Numbered from the stretch's first letter, positions 7,996-17,382 are shown. The stretch is 64,000 nucleotides of DNA from Streptomyces rimosus (GCF_008704655.1 NZ_CP023688.1:62001-126000), one strand, 5' to 3'. The notes: generated by a model from the sequence alone, not told the origin. Numbers and translations are program-made.

Positions 7996-9576
7996 ATGGA
8001 CGTGACCGTGGTCGGAGCGGGGCCAGTGGGCCTTGTACTCGCCGCGGAGCTGGCGCTTTCCGGGGCGTCGGTGCAGGTGATCGAGCGACTGGGCGAGCCC
8101 GACGGGGGGATGAAGGCGGGTGCGATCAACGTGCCGACGGCCGAGGCCCTGGACCGCCGGGGTCTGCTGCCCGCCGCCGAACAGGTGCAGCGGGAGATGC
8201 TTGAGCGGGTCGGGTCGTTCGCTCGCGTGGCTGACGACGAGCGGCCCGCTGACGGTCGGCGAGCGCGCATGCCCCGGTTCACCGGGCATTTCGCGGGGAT
8301 GGTCCTCGATGCTGACCTCGTGGACTGGTCCGATCCCGACCTCGCCGCCCACACCGCGGTCGACGGCGCGCGGATGGTGCCGCAGCGGGAGCTGGAGGAG
8401 CTGCTGGCCGGCCATGTCGCACGGCTCGGCGTGCCGGTGTGTCGCGGGGTGGAGGTCACCACGCTCGAAGACACCGGCGATGGTGTGCTCGTCGGCACCA
8501 CCGCCGGCACGGTGCGTACCGGGTGGCTGGTCGGGTGCGACGGCGGGCGCAGCACCGTACGCCGCCTCGCGGGCATCGATTTCCCCGGCACGGACCCCGA
8601 GCTCACCGGGTTTCTGGCGGTCGCCGACATCGCCGACCCGGAGAAGCTCGCGGATGGATGGGCGTGGTCGACCCGAGGGGCGTACCGGTACGGGCCGCAG
8701 CCCGGGCGGGTGGTCACCGTGGAGTTCGACAGCGCCCGCTCCGGTCTCCCGCATGCTGAGCGCCGGTCCCGCAGGACGCCGGTCACCCTGGAGGAGGTGC
8801 AGACCAGTCTGCGCCGGGTCTCCGGCACCGATGTCACGCTGACCGCGCTGCGCGGCGCCGCGACCAGCTGGTCCGACAACGCCCGTCAGGCGGCGAGGTA
8901 CCGGTCGGGGCGGGTGCTGCTGGCCGGTGATGCCGCGCACGTGCACTCGCCGTTCGGCGGTCAGGGGCTCAATCTCGGGGTCGGCGACGCGATGAACCTC
9001 GGCTGGAAGCTCGGTGCCGTGGTCGCCGGGTGGGCACCCGAGGGGCTGCTCGACAGCTACGACGCGGAGCGGCGTCCCCTCGGTGCCTGGGTACTGGACT
9101 GGACGCGGGCCCAGGTCGGGGTGATGCGCGGGGACGCCAAGTCGGCCGCGCTCCGGGAGGTCGTCGCCGGTCTGCTGAGCACCCGGGACGGCACGACGTA
9201 CGCCGTCAAGCAGATCTCCGGCGTCACACAGCGCCTCGACCTGCCCGGTGACCATCCGCTGGTCGGGCGGTTCGTGCCCGATCTGTGGCTGAGGGACGGG
9301 TCCCGTCTGGTCGACCACGGTCATGGTGGCGGGTCCCTGCTGCTCGACCGCACTCCGGACGGTGCGTTCGCCCGCCTCGCCGAGGCGTGGGGCGGGCGGG
9401 TGAGCAGCGTGACCGACGAACACGCGGAGCCTGTCGGGGTGTTGGTACGCCCGGACGGGGTGGTCGCCTGGGCCTCCGACACCACCGGCGCCGCCGCCGT
9501 CGGCAATCTTGAGGCCGCCCTGCGCCGTTGGGCCGGAGCGCCGTCGTCCGTTCCCGAGCGCAAGCCGGTGGGCTGA
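7996..9576 (+). CDS. FAD-dependent class A monooxygenase (rifampicin monooxygenase-like)
   Basis: This flavoprotein hydroxylase of about 526 residues has all three marks of group A aromatic hydroxylases: the FAD/ADP motif VVGAGPVGL (residues 4-12), the DG motif GCDGGRSTVRRLAG (about 180), and the GD motif VLLAGDAAHVHSPFGGQGLN (about 310-330). A thioredoxin-like C-terminal tail follows. Family members hydroxylate phenols, polyketides, rifampicin (Rox) or tetracycline (TetX), using NAD(P)H and O2. ATG 7996 is chosen because it places the FAD motif at the usual distance. GTG 7984 and 7972 are alternatives. The adjacent TetR gene and double operator suggest substrate-induced detoxification. Confidence 0.85.
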   Translation: MDVTVVGAGPVGLVLAAELALSGASVQVIERLGEPDGGMKAGAINVPTAEALDRRGLLPAAEQVQREMLERVGSFARVADDERPADGRRARMPRFTGHFAGMVLDADLVDWSDPDLAAHTAVDGARMVPQRELEELLAGHVARLGVPVCRGVEVTTLEDTGDGVLVGTTAGTVRTGWLVGCDGGRSTVRRLAGIDFPGTDPELTGFLAVADIADPEKLADGWAWSTRGAYRYGPQPGRVVTVEFDSARSGLPHAERRSRRTPVTLEEVQTSLRRVSGTDVTLTALRGAATSWSDNARQAARYRSGRVLLAGDAAHVHSPFGGQGLNLGVGDAMNLGWKLGAVVAGWAPEGLLDSYDAERRPLGAWVLDWTRAQVGVMRGDAKSAALREVVAGLLSTRDGTTYAVKQISGVTQRLDLPGDHPLVGRFVPDLWLRDGSRLVDHGHGGGSLLLDRTPDGAFARLAEAWGGRVSSVTDEHAEPVGVLVRPDGVVAWASDTTGAAAVGNLEAALRRWAGAPSSVPERKPVG

Positions 9577-10228
9577 CCGTCGTAGCCGTCATCACCGATG
9601 AGCGGACCACCCGATGAGCGGACCACCCGATGAGCGGACCGCCCGGTGAGTAAGCGCTCTCCAGCCAGTCTCAGCAGGTACGGGACGAGCCGGGCACGCC
9701 CGCGATGAGCAGCCGTACCCTCCACCCTCCCCCATCGGCCTGCAAGGTCGCTGCGGGCTCGGGACCAACCACCTTGCGGCGCGTACCCACCGGCCCCGCC
9801 CATGGCCGAATCCGTATCTCCATAACCGGTCAACCTCGGATTCCTCTGGCCATGCACTTCCCCAGGCGCTTAGGTAGCTGTCAGGCATCCGCCGGTCCGC
9901 CTCGGACATGGTGACGGGACGGCCGGTACGCGTGCGCGCTCGCGCCTGCGCACCGGCCCGGCCCCGCCGTCCCGTGGGACCGCGCACCCGCACCCTGCCC
10001 AGAGGAATCCCCTGTCCATGCCCGCGTCTGCTCACCACCCGGTGTCATGTCCCCACCAACCGCCGCAGCGCGGTGCCGACGGCAGCGGCCGGGGAGCAGG
10101 CCAACGCACCACAGGCCCGTCGGAGTCGAAGCCGTACCGGCCGGTCGCCGTATGAAGACGCACAGACCAGCCTTAGCTCCTCTTTCCGCAGGCCCCACTT
10201 CCCGCCAGGCCGGACGGGAGGGGCCCCG
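9577..10228. other. 652-base intergenic region with a short tandem repeat
   Basis: No gene is supported here. Frames on both strands are arginine- and proline-rich shadows of GC-rich DNA with no motif. It contains the 16-bp tandem repeat at 9595-9650. The promoter of the next gene presumably lies near its right end. Confidence 0.45.
9595..9650. repeat. 16-bp tandem repeat, three and a half copies
   Basis: The unit CCGATGAGCGGACCAC occurs at 9595-9610 and 9611-9626, then with one change at 9627-9642, and a half copy follows to 9650. It starts 19 bases after the monooxygenase stop codon. It is not coding and is a possible site of copy-number variation. Confidence 0.8.
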
Positions 10229-11242
10229 ATGACCGCCTCGCACCCGGCCGGTCGGGACCCGGACCTCTATCGGGCAGTGCAGGACATCCGGGCAGGTTAC
10301 TGGATGCAGATGCGGCAGGTGCTGGCCCGGACCGGGTACTGGGCGCAGTGGACCTCCCGTACCCAGGTCCTGGGCGTGGCGGCGGCCGAGACCAACACCG
10401 TGGAACTGTGGCTCGAAGAGGAGCCGGACAGTATCGCCGCGCAGGTGATGTACGCCCGGGTCGCCACCGAACGGGTGCTGCGGGCCCACCGGAAACAGAC
10501 GGCGACGAGCCCTGAACAGGCGCAGCGCCTGGAGAAGCTGGCGGACGGGGCCTGGCAGGCGAGTGGCCGGGCCGCCGCCCTGAACCCCAGGGATCCGGTG
10601 CCCTGGAACTGCTTCATCGCCCTGACCGAGACGGACGCGATCGGGCGCCATCCGCAGCATCGCGTACCGCCGCCGCAGCCGGAGTATCTGTTGCCGCCCG
10701 GGCCGTGGGGGCTGTTGAGGGAGGCGCACCGGCGGGACCCGTTCAACCGTGAGGCGTGGCACCGCATGTCCCAGGCTCTCCAGTCCCGTCCGGGTCCCGC
10801 GGGCCGGCGCGCGGTCGCGACGGACTTCGCGCGCTGGACGGTCTCGCTCGCGCCGGCCGATTCACCGCTGCTTCTGCTGCCGATATACGCCCGGGTGCAG
10901 GAGCACCGGGAGCGGCGGGACAGCGGTGAGGGCGTGGTCAATCTGCTCTGGAACCGAGAGGACATCACCCGGGCCATCACGCGGGCTTTCACGGGCTGGT
11001 TCGGGAACTGCGATCCGGCGACCAGTTCCCAGCTGGACCTGAACCACTTGGCGTACGCGCTCGTGAGGGGCGGTTTTCCGCATTGGGCGGCAATGGTCTT
11101 CGAGGCCATCGGCGTCTTCGCCACGCGGGACCCGTGGCAGTACCACGCGCAGCACCCCCACCAGTGGCGGGAGACCTTCGAGACAGATCGCGACGCCTGT
11201 CTGAAGTCTCATCGCCCGCATACGGAGGAACGCAGCCTGTGA
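10229..11242 (+). CDS. Hypothetical protein, 337 residues
   Basis: I do not recognise this protein family. The chain is predicted mostly helical and soluble and is rich in Trp and Arg, with segments such as ALNPRDPVPWNCFIALTETD and REAHRRDPFNREAWHRMSQAL that look like TPR-style helix pairs. No signal peptide or catalytic motif is visible. ATG 10229 is chosen because GGGAGGGG lies 5-6 bases before it, although the frame is open to 9908. The amino-acid permease starts 99 bases downstream in the same direction, so the two may be co-transcribed. Confidence 0.7.
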   Translation: MTASHPAGRDPDLYRAVQDIRAGYWMQMRQVLARTGYWAQWTSRTQVLGVAAAETNTVELWLEEEPDSIAAQVMYARVATERVLRAHRKQTATSPEQAQRLEKLADGAWQASGRAAALNPRDPVPWNCFIALTETDAIGRHPQHRVPPPQPEYLLPPGPWGLLREAHRRDPFNREAWHRMSQALQSRPGPAGRRAVATDFARWTVSLAPADSPLLLLPIYARVQEHRERRDSGEGVVNLLWNREDITRAITRAFTGWFGNCDPATSSQLDLNHLAYALVRGGFPHWAAMVFEAIGVFATRDPWQYHAQHPHQWRETFETDRDACLKSHRPHTEERSL

Positions 11243-11341
11243 AGTCCCACCGGCTTTCCGGGCGCGCACCGCCGACGCCCCTGGCGGCCCGACAGGCCGC
11301 CCCACCCTTTCCCTTTCTGCTTTCCTTTGCGGAGATCCACG

Positions 11342-12865
11342 ATGCGTACTTCGGCACATGCACGACGGCAGCAGTCCGGACCGCTCGACGAGGACGAGCG
11401 TCTGCTCAAGGAGCTCGGTTATACGCAGCAACTGCACCGGCGCATGGGCGCGTTCGGTAATTTCGCCGCTTCCCTGTCGGTCATCTCCATCATGTCCGGC
11501 ACTTTGCTGCTGTTCGGGTTCGGCCTGAACAGCGGCGGCCCGGCCGTGGTGATGTGGGGGTGGCTCGCCGTCGGACCGCTGGTGCTGTGTCTGGCGGCGG
11601 CGCTGGCCGAGATCACCTCCCGCTATCCCACCAGCGGCGGCCTTTATTACATGGCCCGCCAGCTCGGCGGTGAGCGGTGGAGCTGGTACACCGGCTGGCT
11701 CAATCTCCTGGGGCTGCTCGCCGGAATCGCGGCCCAGGACTACGGCATTGCCACCTTCACCGCCGCCTGGGCGAACCTGCAATGGGGCATCGTGCCGTCC
11801 CCGGGGGGACTGCTGGCGCTGTACGCGGTCATTCTCGTACTGCACGCGGTGCTGAATCTCTTCGGCGCCCGGCTGATAAACGTGCTGACTTCCGTGAGCG
11901 CGTGGTGGCATCTGGCCGGGGCGGTCGTCATCATCAGCGCTCTGACGTTCATCCCCTCCCACCACCAGCCGGCCGGTTTCGTGTTCTCCGAATTCACCAA
12001 CAACACCGGCTGGGGCGCGCCGGTGTACGTGATTTTGCTGGGCATGTTGCTGCCGTGCTTCGCCCTGGCCGGTTACGACACCTCCGCCCACCTGAGCGAG
12101 GAGACCAGCCGGGCCTCCGTCGCCGCGGCCCGCGGCATCGTCCGCTCGGTGGCGGTGTCCTGGGTCGCCGGCGGCATCCTGCTGGCAGCCCTGATCTTCG
12201 CCGTGCAGGACTACGCCGCGACCCTGGCCAGTCCGACCGGCGTGCCGGTGGCGCAGATCTTCCTGGACGCGCTGGGCGTGGCCACGGCCAAGGCTCTACT
12301 GCTGGTGATCATCGTGGCGCAGTTCCTGTGCGGGTACACGGTGACCGCCTCCGCCAGCCGCATGATCTACGCGTTCGCGCGGGACGGCGCCCTGCCGGGC
12401 TGGGCCCGCTGGCAGAAGGTCAGCCGCCGCACCGCCATCCCGGCCAACGCCGTCTGGCTCGCGATCTGCGTCGCCTTCGTACTCGCCCTGCCGTCCCTGT
12501 ACTCCGCCAGCGCGTTCTCCGCGGTCACCGCCATCTCGGTGGTCGGCTTCACGCCGGCGTACGCCATTCCCGTACTGCTGCGGCTGCGCCACCGTGACAA
12601 GTGGGCGCCCGGGCCCTGGCACCTGGGCCGCTGGAGCCGGCCGATCGGCTGGACGGCGGTGCTGTGGGCGGGTGTGGTGACAGCGCTGTTCATGCTGCCG
12701 CAGACCAGCCCGGTCAGCGCCACCACCTTCAACTACACGCCCGTCGCCACGGTGGCGGCCCTCGCGCTGGCCGCCCTGTGGTGGCGTATCGGACGCCGTT
12801 CCTACGTAGAGCGCCGCTCCAGCACCGTCCAGACCCAGGACGAAGACCTCGAAGGCATCGTGTGA
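11342..12865 (+). CDS. APC-superfamily amino-acid permease
   Basis: This 507-residue transporter has about twelve transmembrane segments. It has the APC-family opening LHRRMGAFGNFAASLSVISIMSG (read in parts, about residues 33-55), LAEITSRYPTSGGLYYMARQL in the TM3 region, and GYDTSAHLSEET at the TM6 end. These match the bacterial GABA/choline-type permease group (AA_permease_2). It would import or exchange an amino acid or amine by proton or ion coupling. ATG 11342 follows GGAG by about 7 bases. It is probably in a unit with the hypothetical protein upstream; the GNAT gene follows after 109 bases. Confidence 0.85.
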   Translation: MRTSAHARRQQSGPLDEDERLLKELGYTQQLHRRMGAFGNFAASLSVISIMSGTLLLFGFGLNSGGPAVVMWGWLAVGPLVLCLAAALAEITSRYPTSGGLYYMARQLGGERWSWYTGWLNLLGLLAGIAAQDYGIATFTAAWANLQWGIVPSPGGLLALYAVILVLHAVLNLFGARLINVLTSVSAWWHLAGAVVIISALTFIPSHHQPAGFVFSEFTNNTGWGAPVYVILLGMLLPCFALAGYDTSAHLSEETSRASVAAARGIVRSVAVSWVAGGILLAALIFAVQDYAATLASPTGVPVAQIFLDALGVATAKALLLVIIVAQFLCGYTVTASASRMIYAFARDGALPGWARWQKVSRRTAIPANAVWLAICVAFVLALPSLYSASAFSAVTAISVVGFTPAYAIPVLLRLRHRDKWAPGPWHLGRWSRPIGWTAVLWAGVVTALFMLPQTSPVSATTFNYTPVATVAALALAALWWRIGRRSYVERRSSTVQTQDEDLEGIV

Positions 12866-12974
12866 TGCGGCCCCGAACAGGCGGCGCGAGAAAAGTCCCC
12901 GTCGGGCCCGTGGAGCCGGGTCGCCGACGGCCCGTTCACGAGACGTCACAAGCTCGATCATGTGTGGAGGTACG

Positions 12975-13775
12975 GTGACCGATTGCGCGGAATCCATCGA
13001 ATCGGTGGAACAGCTCGCCACCGCCTGGCGGACCCTGGTGCTCGACCGCGATACGGACGCGGATGTGCGCGACCTGCCGGGAATTGCCGTCCGCTGGGTC
13101 GACAGCCGGTTCTCTTTCTGGAACTGCCTCGCCTTGACCGATGTCGGCGCGGGAGCGGAACTCGTCCGACACCGCCTGAACCAGGCAGCGGACATCATGC
13201 GCGCGAAGAAGCACCCCGGCTACCTGTGGCTTTTCGAAGACCTCCTCGACGACGAGGCCCGCTCCGTGTTCAGGACGGCGGCCGAGCGAGCCGGTCTGCG
13301 GTACGCCTTTCCCGGTACGGGCATGGCCGGCGACCTGCTCCCGGTCCCCGACCCGGTACACCCCGACCTCACCTTCGTACGCGTGAGCACCGACGAGCAG
13401 TTACAGGCATACGCGGACCTCAATTCGCGCGCCTACGGGTTCCCGTTGGAGGACGGCCGCGAAGGGCTCGTCGGGTCCATGCTCTGGAAGAGCGAGGTGT
13501 ACGCCTACCTGGCATTGCGCGGCGACACGCCGGTGGCCTGCGCCGCCACCCTCGAAGCGGATGGCCGCCTTTTCGTGGCCTTCGTCGCCACCGACCCGCA
13601 GTGGCAGCGCAGGGGCTACGGCGAGGCGGTCACCCGCAAGGCCCTGTACGAGGGCCACCAGGCCACCGGGCTGACCCGCGCCACGCTGCACGCGACCGCC
13701 GCCGGAGCCCCGGTGTACCCGCGTATCGGCTTCAAGCCGAATTCACCGATCCATTTCTACAACGTGGAGAACTGA
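12975..13775 (+). CDS. GNAT-family N-acetyltransferase
   Basis: This 266-residue protein has a C-terminal GNAT fold: VAFVATDPQWQRRGYGEAVT supplies the acetyl-CoA pyrophosphate loop (QRRGYGEA, about residues 215-222), and YPRIGFKP is the typical closing strand. The N-terminal half resembles a degenerate second GNAT domain. GTG 12975 is preferred over ATG 12960 because GGAGG sits 4 bases before it. A TTA codon occurs at 13401-13403 (codon 143), so translation may depend on the bldA leucyl-tRNA. The acetyl acceptor is unknown. It is convergent with the NmrA gene. Confidence 0.8.
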   Translation: MTDCAESIESVEQLATAWRTLVLDRDTDADVRDLPGIAVRWVDSRFSFWNCLALTDVGAGAELVRHRLNQAADIMRAKKHPGYLWLFEDLLDDEARSVFRTAAERAGLRYAFPGTGMAGDLLPVPDPVHPDLTFVRVSTDEQLQAYADLNSRAYGFPLEDGREGLVGSMLWKSEVYAYLALRGDTPVACAATLEADGRLFVAFVATDPQWQRRGYGEAVTRKALYEGHQATGLTRATLHATAAGAPVYPRIGFKPNSPIHFYNVEN

Positions 13776-13789
13776 GCCGACGGGGAGGC

Positions 13790-13840
13790 GTCGTCGCGGG
13801 CGGAGGGGCGCTGCCTTTCGCCATTCACCGCCGCGACGAC
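13790..13840. terminator. Long-loop inverted repeat between convergent genes
   Basis: GTCGTCGCGG at 13790-13799 is complementary to CCGCGACGAC at 13831-13840, with a 31-base loop, between the stop codons of the GNAT and NmrA genes. The position suggests a bidirectional terminator, but the loop is long. Confidence 0.3.
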
Positions 13841-13860
13841 CGCCGCCAGGTAATGTCCTC

Positions 13861-14763
13861 TTATTCGGACGCCGCGTGGTACCGCGCAGCGAATTCTTCT
13901 TCCACGAACCGTTCGATGGAGGTGGGGGTCGAAGTGCGGGCGGTACGGGGCTGCTGCATGCGCGTATGCCGGCGGTTGAGGGAATTCCCCACCTCGGCCA
14001 TCATGTCCGCGACGTTGGCGGACACGCCGTTCCTGCGGAGTTCCGCGTGGAAGGCCGCGAGGTCGATCCGCTCGTAGACGAGGTCGGTCACGCCCAGGGC
14101 TTTCGCTATCACGCCGGTGGCTTCCCGCATGCTCACGTCGCGTTCCCCCTGGAGTTCCAGGACCTCCGTACCGCGCCAGGTGCCGGTGGCCAGTTCTTCC
14201 GCGGCTCTGGCCCCGATGTCGCGGGTGGCGACGAAGGGCAGCGGAAGATCGGGGTCGAAGGGGGCACTGATGCGGCGCAGGGTCCTGACGGCATCGATGT
14301 GGTCCAGCAGGTTTTCCATGAAGTAGCCGGCCCGCAGCCACAGCGCGTCCACTCCGGGGACGGCCGAGAGGCGCTGCTCGAAGCGGTGCAGCCCGGCGAC
14401 CGGGCCGGTGCCCTCGGCATGCTGCGCTCCCCAGCTGCTGAGCCCGACGACGCGGGTCACCCCGGACGCGGCCACCGCCTGGGTCAGGGCGGCCGCCACC
14501 TGGTCCTGGAAGGCGCCGAAGTCGGGGTGATCGGGAAGGTAATTGGGCTGGATGACCGCGTAGATGCCGTCCGTGCCGCGGAAGGCGTCGGTCAGTGCGG
14601 CGGCGTCCCTCTGGTCGGCTTCCCACACCTCGGCGCCCCGCTCGGCCAGGCCGGCGAGCCGCCGGGCCGAGCGGCCGATGGCCCGGACGGGATACCCCTG
14701 CGCCAGCAGCCGCACAGCGGCGGCCCGTCCCGTACGGCCACTGGCACCGGTGATGACAAACAT
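13861..14763 (-). CDS. NmrA-like NAD(P)-binding oxidoreductase/sensor
   Basis: This protein of about 300 residues opens MFVITGASGRTGRAAAVRLL, an atypical short-chain dehydrogenase Rossmann fold with GxxGxxG. The rest (GTDGIYAVIQPNYLPDHPDF, TGPVAGLHRFEQRL) fits NmrA / NAD(P)H-azoreductase-like proteins. These bind NAD(P) and often act as redox sensors or quinone or ergot-type reductases. No Tyr-x3-Lys catalytic pair is evident. It is divergent from an XRE regulator 125 bases away, a common Streptomyces arrangement, and is probably its target. Confidence 0.8.
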   Translation of the reverse strand: MFVITGASGRTGRAAAVRLLAQGYPVRAIGRSARRLAGLAERGAEVWEADQRDAAALTDAFRGTDGIYAVIQPNYLPDHPDFGAFQDQVAAALTQAVAASGVTRVVGLSSWGAQHAEGTGPVAGLHRFEQRLSAVPGVDALWLRAGYFMENLLDHIDAVRTLRRISAPFDPDLPLPFVATRDIGARAAEELATGTWRGTEVLELQGERDVSMREATGVIAKALGVTDLVYERIDLAAFHAELRRNGVSANVADMMAEVGNSLNRRHTRMQQPRTARTSTPTSIERFVEEEFAARYHAASE

Positions 14764-14888
14764 CGACTGCTCTCTTTCTCTCACGCGCCGGGACGGTAGT
14801 CAGCCGGCCGGACGGGCGGGTAGGAGTGGCACACCCACCCCAGGGGCGCACGGGCGCCCCCCGAACGCCGCGTCCTTATGCTGGTGAC

Positions 14889-15734
14889 ATGGGCGTTTCG
14901 AGCAGCCGCAGCGGTGACGGCGGGCCGCTGGCGGGCTTCCTGCGCGCCAGACGGAAACAGGTGCACCCCGAACGGCACGGGCTGGCTCCGGGGGCAAAGC
15001 GCCAGGTGCCGGGGCTGAGGCGGGACGAGGTAGCGCTCCTGGCAGGGATCAGCACCGACTACTACGTACGCCTCGAACAGGGACGGGAACGGCGACCGTC
15101 CCGCGCGGTACTGGAGGGGCTGAGTACGGCCTTGCTGCTGGACACCACGGCAGCGCGATATCTCCGTGAGCTCGCCGCCCCCGCCGGTGGGGCGTCCACG
15201 GTCGCAGTGGTTCCCGGCATGGGCACGGAACGGCTGGAGGAGGTCCACCGGCTGCTCGGTGCCATGACGGTGCCTGCCCTGCTGGTGAACCGGTGGCTCG
15301 ACATCGTGGGCAGCAATACGCCCGGCGCTCTCCTCCACGAAGGGCTGGAGCCCCAGGACAACTACGCCCGCATGGTCTTCCTCGCCCCCGGGGCGCAGTC
15401 GTTCTTCTTGGAGTGGCCCGAACTGACCCGCTGCATGGTGGCAGCCCTCCGTACCCAAACCGGATACGAGGTCGGGGCACCCCGTCTGACCGAGCTGGTG
15501 GACGAGCTGACCGCCGGCAGCGAAGTCTTCAGCACTGCATGGAGCGAGCACCGCCTCTACGAGAAGGCGATGGACCGCAAACTGCTCCATCACCCGCGTG
15601 TCGGACCTCTCACACTCAACCAGCACGTCCTGGAACTACCGGGAGCCGACGGCCACAGGATCTGGGCTTACCACCCGGCGGACGACGCGACCTCGGATGC
15701 CGTGGTTCGGCTGGGGGCTTCGGCGTTGCCGTAG
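14889..15734 (+). CDS. XRE-family regulator with MmyB-like ligand domain
   Basis: This 281-residue regulator has an N-terminal helix-turn-helix, LRRDEVALLAGISTDYYVRLEQGRE (read in parts, about residues 42-66). It is followed by a PAS-like MmyB domain (about 105-270), seen in LLVNRWLDIVGSN and the downstream stretches. MmyB-type regulators are common in Streptomyces and often control a divergent oxidoreductase, here the NmrA gene. The ligand may be a fatty acid or metabolite. ATG 14889 begins the conserved part, while the upstream in-frame ATG 14826 adds a low-complexity leader. Confidence 0.85.
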   Translation: MGVSSSRSGDGGPLAGFLRARRKQVHPERHGLAPGAKRQVPGLRRDEVALLAGISTDYYVRLEQGRERRPSRAVLEGLSTALLLDTTAARYLRELAAPAGGASTVAVVPGMGTERLEEVHRLLGAMTVPALLVNRWLDIVGSNTPGALLHEGLEPQDNYARMVFLAPGAQSFFLEWPELTRCMVAALRTQTGYEVGAPRLTELVDELTAGSEVFSTAWSEHRLYEKAMDRKLLHHPRVGPLTLNQHVLELPGADGHRIWAYHPADDATSDAVVRLGASALP

Positions 15735-15853
15735 GGAACCCTGCTTCTCTCGGGCACCTGGGGTCCCGGGTGGTCAACGAGGAAGGGGGCCCCGACGTCC
15801 ACGAACGTTCGCCGTCGGATTCCGGCCGGCTGGATCGGCCCTGTTCCGCACAC

Positions 15854-15890
15854 GCCCGGCCCGGGCGCTTGCCGGCGATCCGGGCCGGGC
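15854..15890. terminator. Strong inverted repeat between convergent XRE and SDR genes
   Basis: GCCCGGCCCGG at 15854-15864 pairs perfectly with CCGGGCCGGGC at 15880-15890 across a 15-base loop. It lies between the XRE stop (15734) and the SDR stop (15930) and probably terminates both. Confidence 0.55.
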
Positions 15891-15929
15891 AGCAGCCGCG
15901 CGTACCCCGCGGCCGATGTCTCCTGTGGG

Positions 15930-16679
15930 TCAGATCTGGTTCTCGCCTCCGTCGACGTACAGGTTGGCGCCGAGGATGAAGCTGCTCTGGTCGGAGGCGA
16001 GGAATGCCACGAGTCCGGCGACTTCCTCCGGGCGGCCCATCCGGCCGAGTGCCGAGGTCTGGGCGAGTTGTGCCCTGACGTCGGCCGCGTTCTCCTCGCC
16101 GAAGAGATGGGTGATTCCGGGGGTGTCGATCGGACCGGGCGAGATCGCGTTGACCCGGATGCCGCGATCCTTGAGGGTGTTGGCCCAGGTCCGCGCGAAA
16201 GAGCGGACGGCGGCCTTGGAAGCGGCGTACAGGGTGAACGCCTCCTTGCCGTTGTCGGCGGCGGTGGAGGCATTCAGGATGACCGAGGCGCCGTCGTTGA
16301 GCAGCGGCAGCGCCTTCTGCACGGTGAACAGCGTGCCGCGCACGTTGATCCCGAAGATGTGGTCGAAGTCCTCCTCAGTGATCTGCCCGAGGGTCACCAG
16401 CGAGGCGGTCGCCGCGTTCGCGAACAGCACGTCGAGCCCTTGGCCCCGGGCGCGGACGGCTTCGTACAGCCGGTCCAGGTCGGCCGGGTTCGCGATGTCA
16501 CCCGCCACCGCGGTGACCCTGGTCGCGCCGATGGTCTCGACGGCCGCGTCCAGCTCGGTCTTGCGCCGGCCGGTGATGAACACGTGCGCGCCTTCGTCCG
16601 CCAGTCGTACGGCGGCTGCCAGGCCGATCCCGGTGCTGCCGCCGGTGACGACGGCGGTCTTGCCTTCCAGCTGTCCCAT
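15930..16679 (-). CDS. Short-chain dehydrogenase/reductase
   Basis: This classical SDR of 249 residues has the cofactor motif TGGSTGIGLA (about residues 12-21), NAATA for NNAG (about 87), the catalytic Ser in ILNASTA (about 137), the YAASKAAV Tyr/Lys pair (about 151-158) and SPGPIDTPG (about 181). It will reduce a carbonyl or oxidise an alcohol using NAD(P)(H); the substrate is unknown. The 16679 ATG is chosen because the fold begins there. It is divergent from a TetR gene whose probable operators lie between the two starts. Confidence 0.88.
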   Translation of the reverse strand: MGQLEGKTAVVTGGSTGIGLAAAVRLADEGAHVFITGRRKTELDAAVETIGATRVTAVAGDIANPADLDRLYEAVRARGQGLDVLFANAATASLVTLGQITEEDFDHIFGINVRGTLFTVQKALPLLNDGASVILNASTAADNGKEAFTLYAASKAAVRSFARTWANTLKDRGIRVNAISPGPIDTPGITHLFGEENAADVRAQLAQTSALGRMGRPEEVAGLVAFLASDQSSFILGANLYVDGGENQI

Positions 16680-16701
16680 GTGAATGACCTCCATCCATTT
16701 A

Positions 16702-16752
16702 AGTACCGATCGGTACTGAACGGGACCGTAGCACTTCCGCACCGGTCGGTAC
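16702..16752. promoter_or_regulatory. Two TetR-type operators between SDR and TetR genes
   Basis: AGTACCGATCGGTACT at 16702-16717 is a perfect 16-bp palindrome. GCACCGGTCGGTAC at 16739-16752 matches its core at 12 of 14 positions. They flank the divergent promoters, so the TetR protein probably represses the SDR gene and itself. Confidence 0.7.
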
Positions 16753-16761
16753 AGAAGGGTT

Positions 16762-17382
16762 ATGATCGAGGGCATGGAGACGCAGCGGAGGGCGCCGATC
16801 GGCCGGCCGAGAGGATTCGACGCCGACGAGGCCCTCGAACAGGCCATGCGGGTCTTCTGGGAACGGGGTTACGAAGGCGCCAGCCTCACCGACCTCACCA
16901 GCGCCATGGGCATCACCCGTACCAGCATGTACGCGGCGTTCGGCAACAAGGAGGACCTGTTCCACAAGGCCCTGGAGCGCTACGCCGAAGGCCCCGCCTC
17001 GTACGGTGCCAGGGCCCTGCGGGAACCGACCGCCCGACAGGTGGCCACCGCGTTCCTCAACGGCTCCGTCCGGACCACCACCCGCCCCGGCTGCCCCGCC
17101 GGCTGCTTCGGCGTTCAGGCGTCCCTCGCCGCCGGCGACACCGCGCGCACCGCCCGGGACGCCCTCGCCGCTTGGCGCAACGAGAGCACCGACCAGCTCC
17201 GCGACCGGTTCCGTCGGGCCGTCGACGAAGGCGACCTGCCGCCGGACTCCGATCCCGCAGTGCTCGCCCGCTACGTCATGACCGTGGCGAACGGCCTCGC
17301 CGTCCAGGCCGCCAGCGGCATCACCCGCGAGGAGTTGCAGCAGGTCGCCGACGCGGCCCTGCGGAACTGGCCGCCCGCCTGA
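16762..17382 (+). CDS. TetR/AcrR-family regulator
   Basis: The 206-residue protein has the typical N-terminal DNA-binding domain: [19 protein letters not shown] and [23 protein letters not shown] (read in parts, about residues 15-60). A C-terminal domain with [11 protein letters not shown] follows, as in the AcrR/RutR-like group that controls SDRs. Starts at 16762 or 16774 are both possible. It is divergent from the SDR gene and separated from it by two operator-like palindromes, pointing to local autoregulated control. Confidence 0.85.
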   Translation: MIEGMETQRRAPIGRPRGFDADEALEQAMRVFWERGYEGASLTDLTSAMGITRTSMYAAFGNKEDLFHKALERYAEGPASYGARALREPTARQVATAFLNGSVRTTTRPGCPAGCFGVQASLAAGDTARTARDALAAWRNESTDQLRDRFRRAVDEGDLPPDSDPAVLARYVMTVANGLAVQAASGITREELQQVADAALRNWPPA

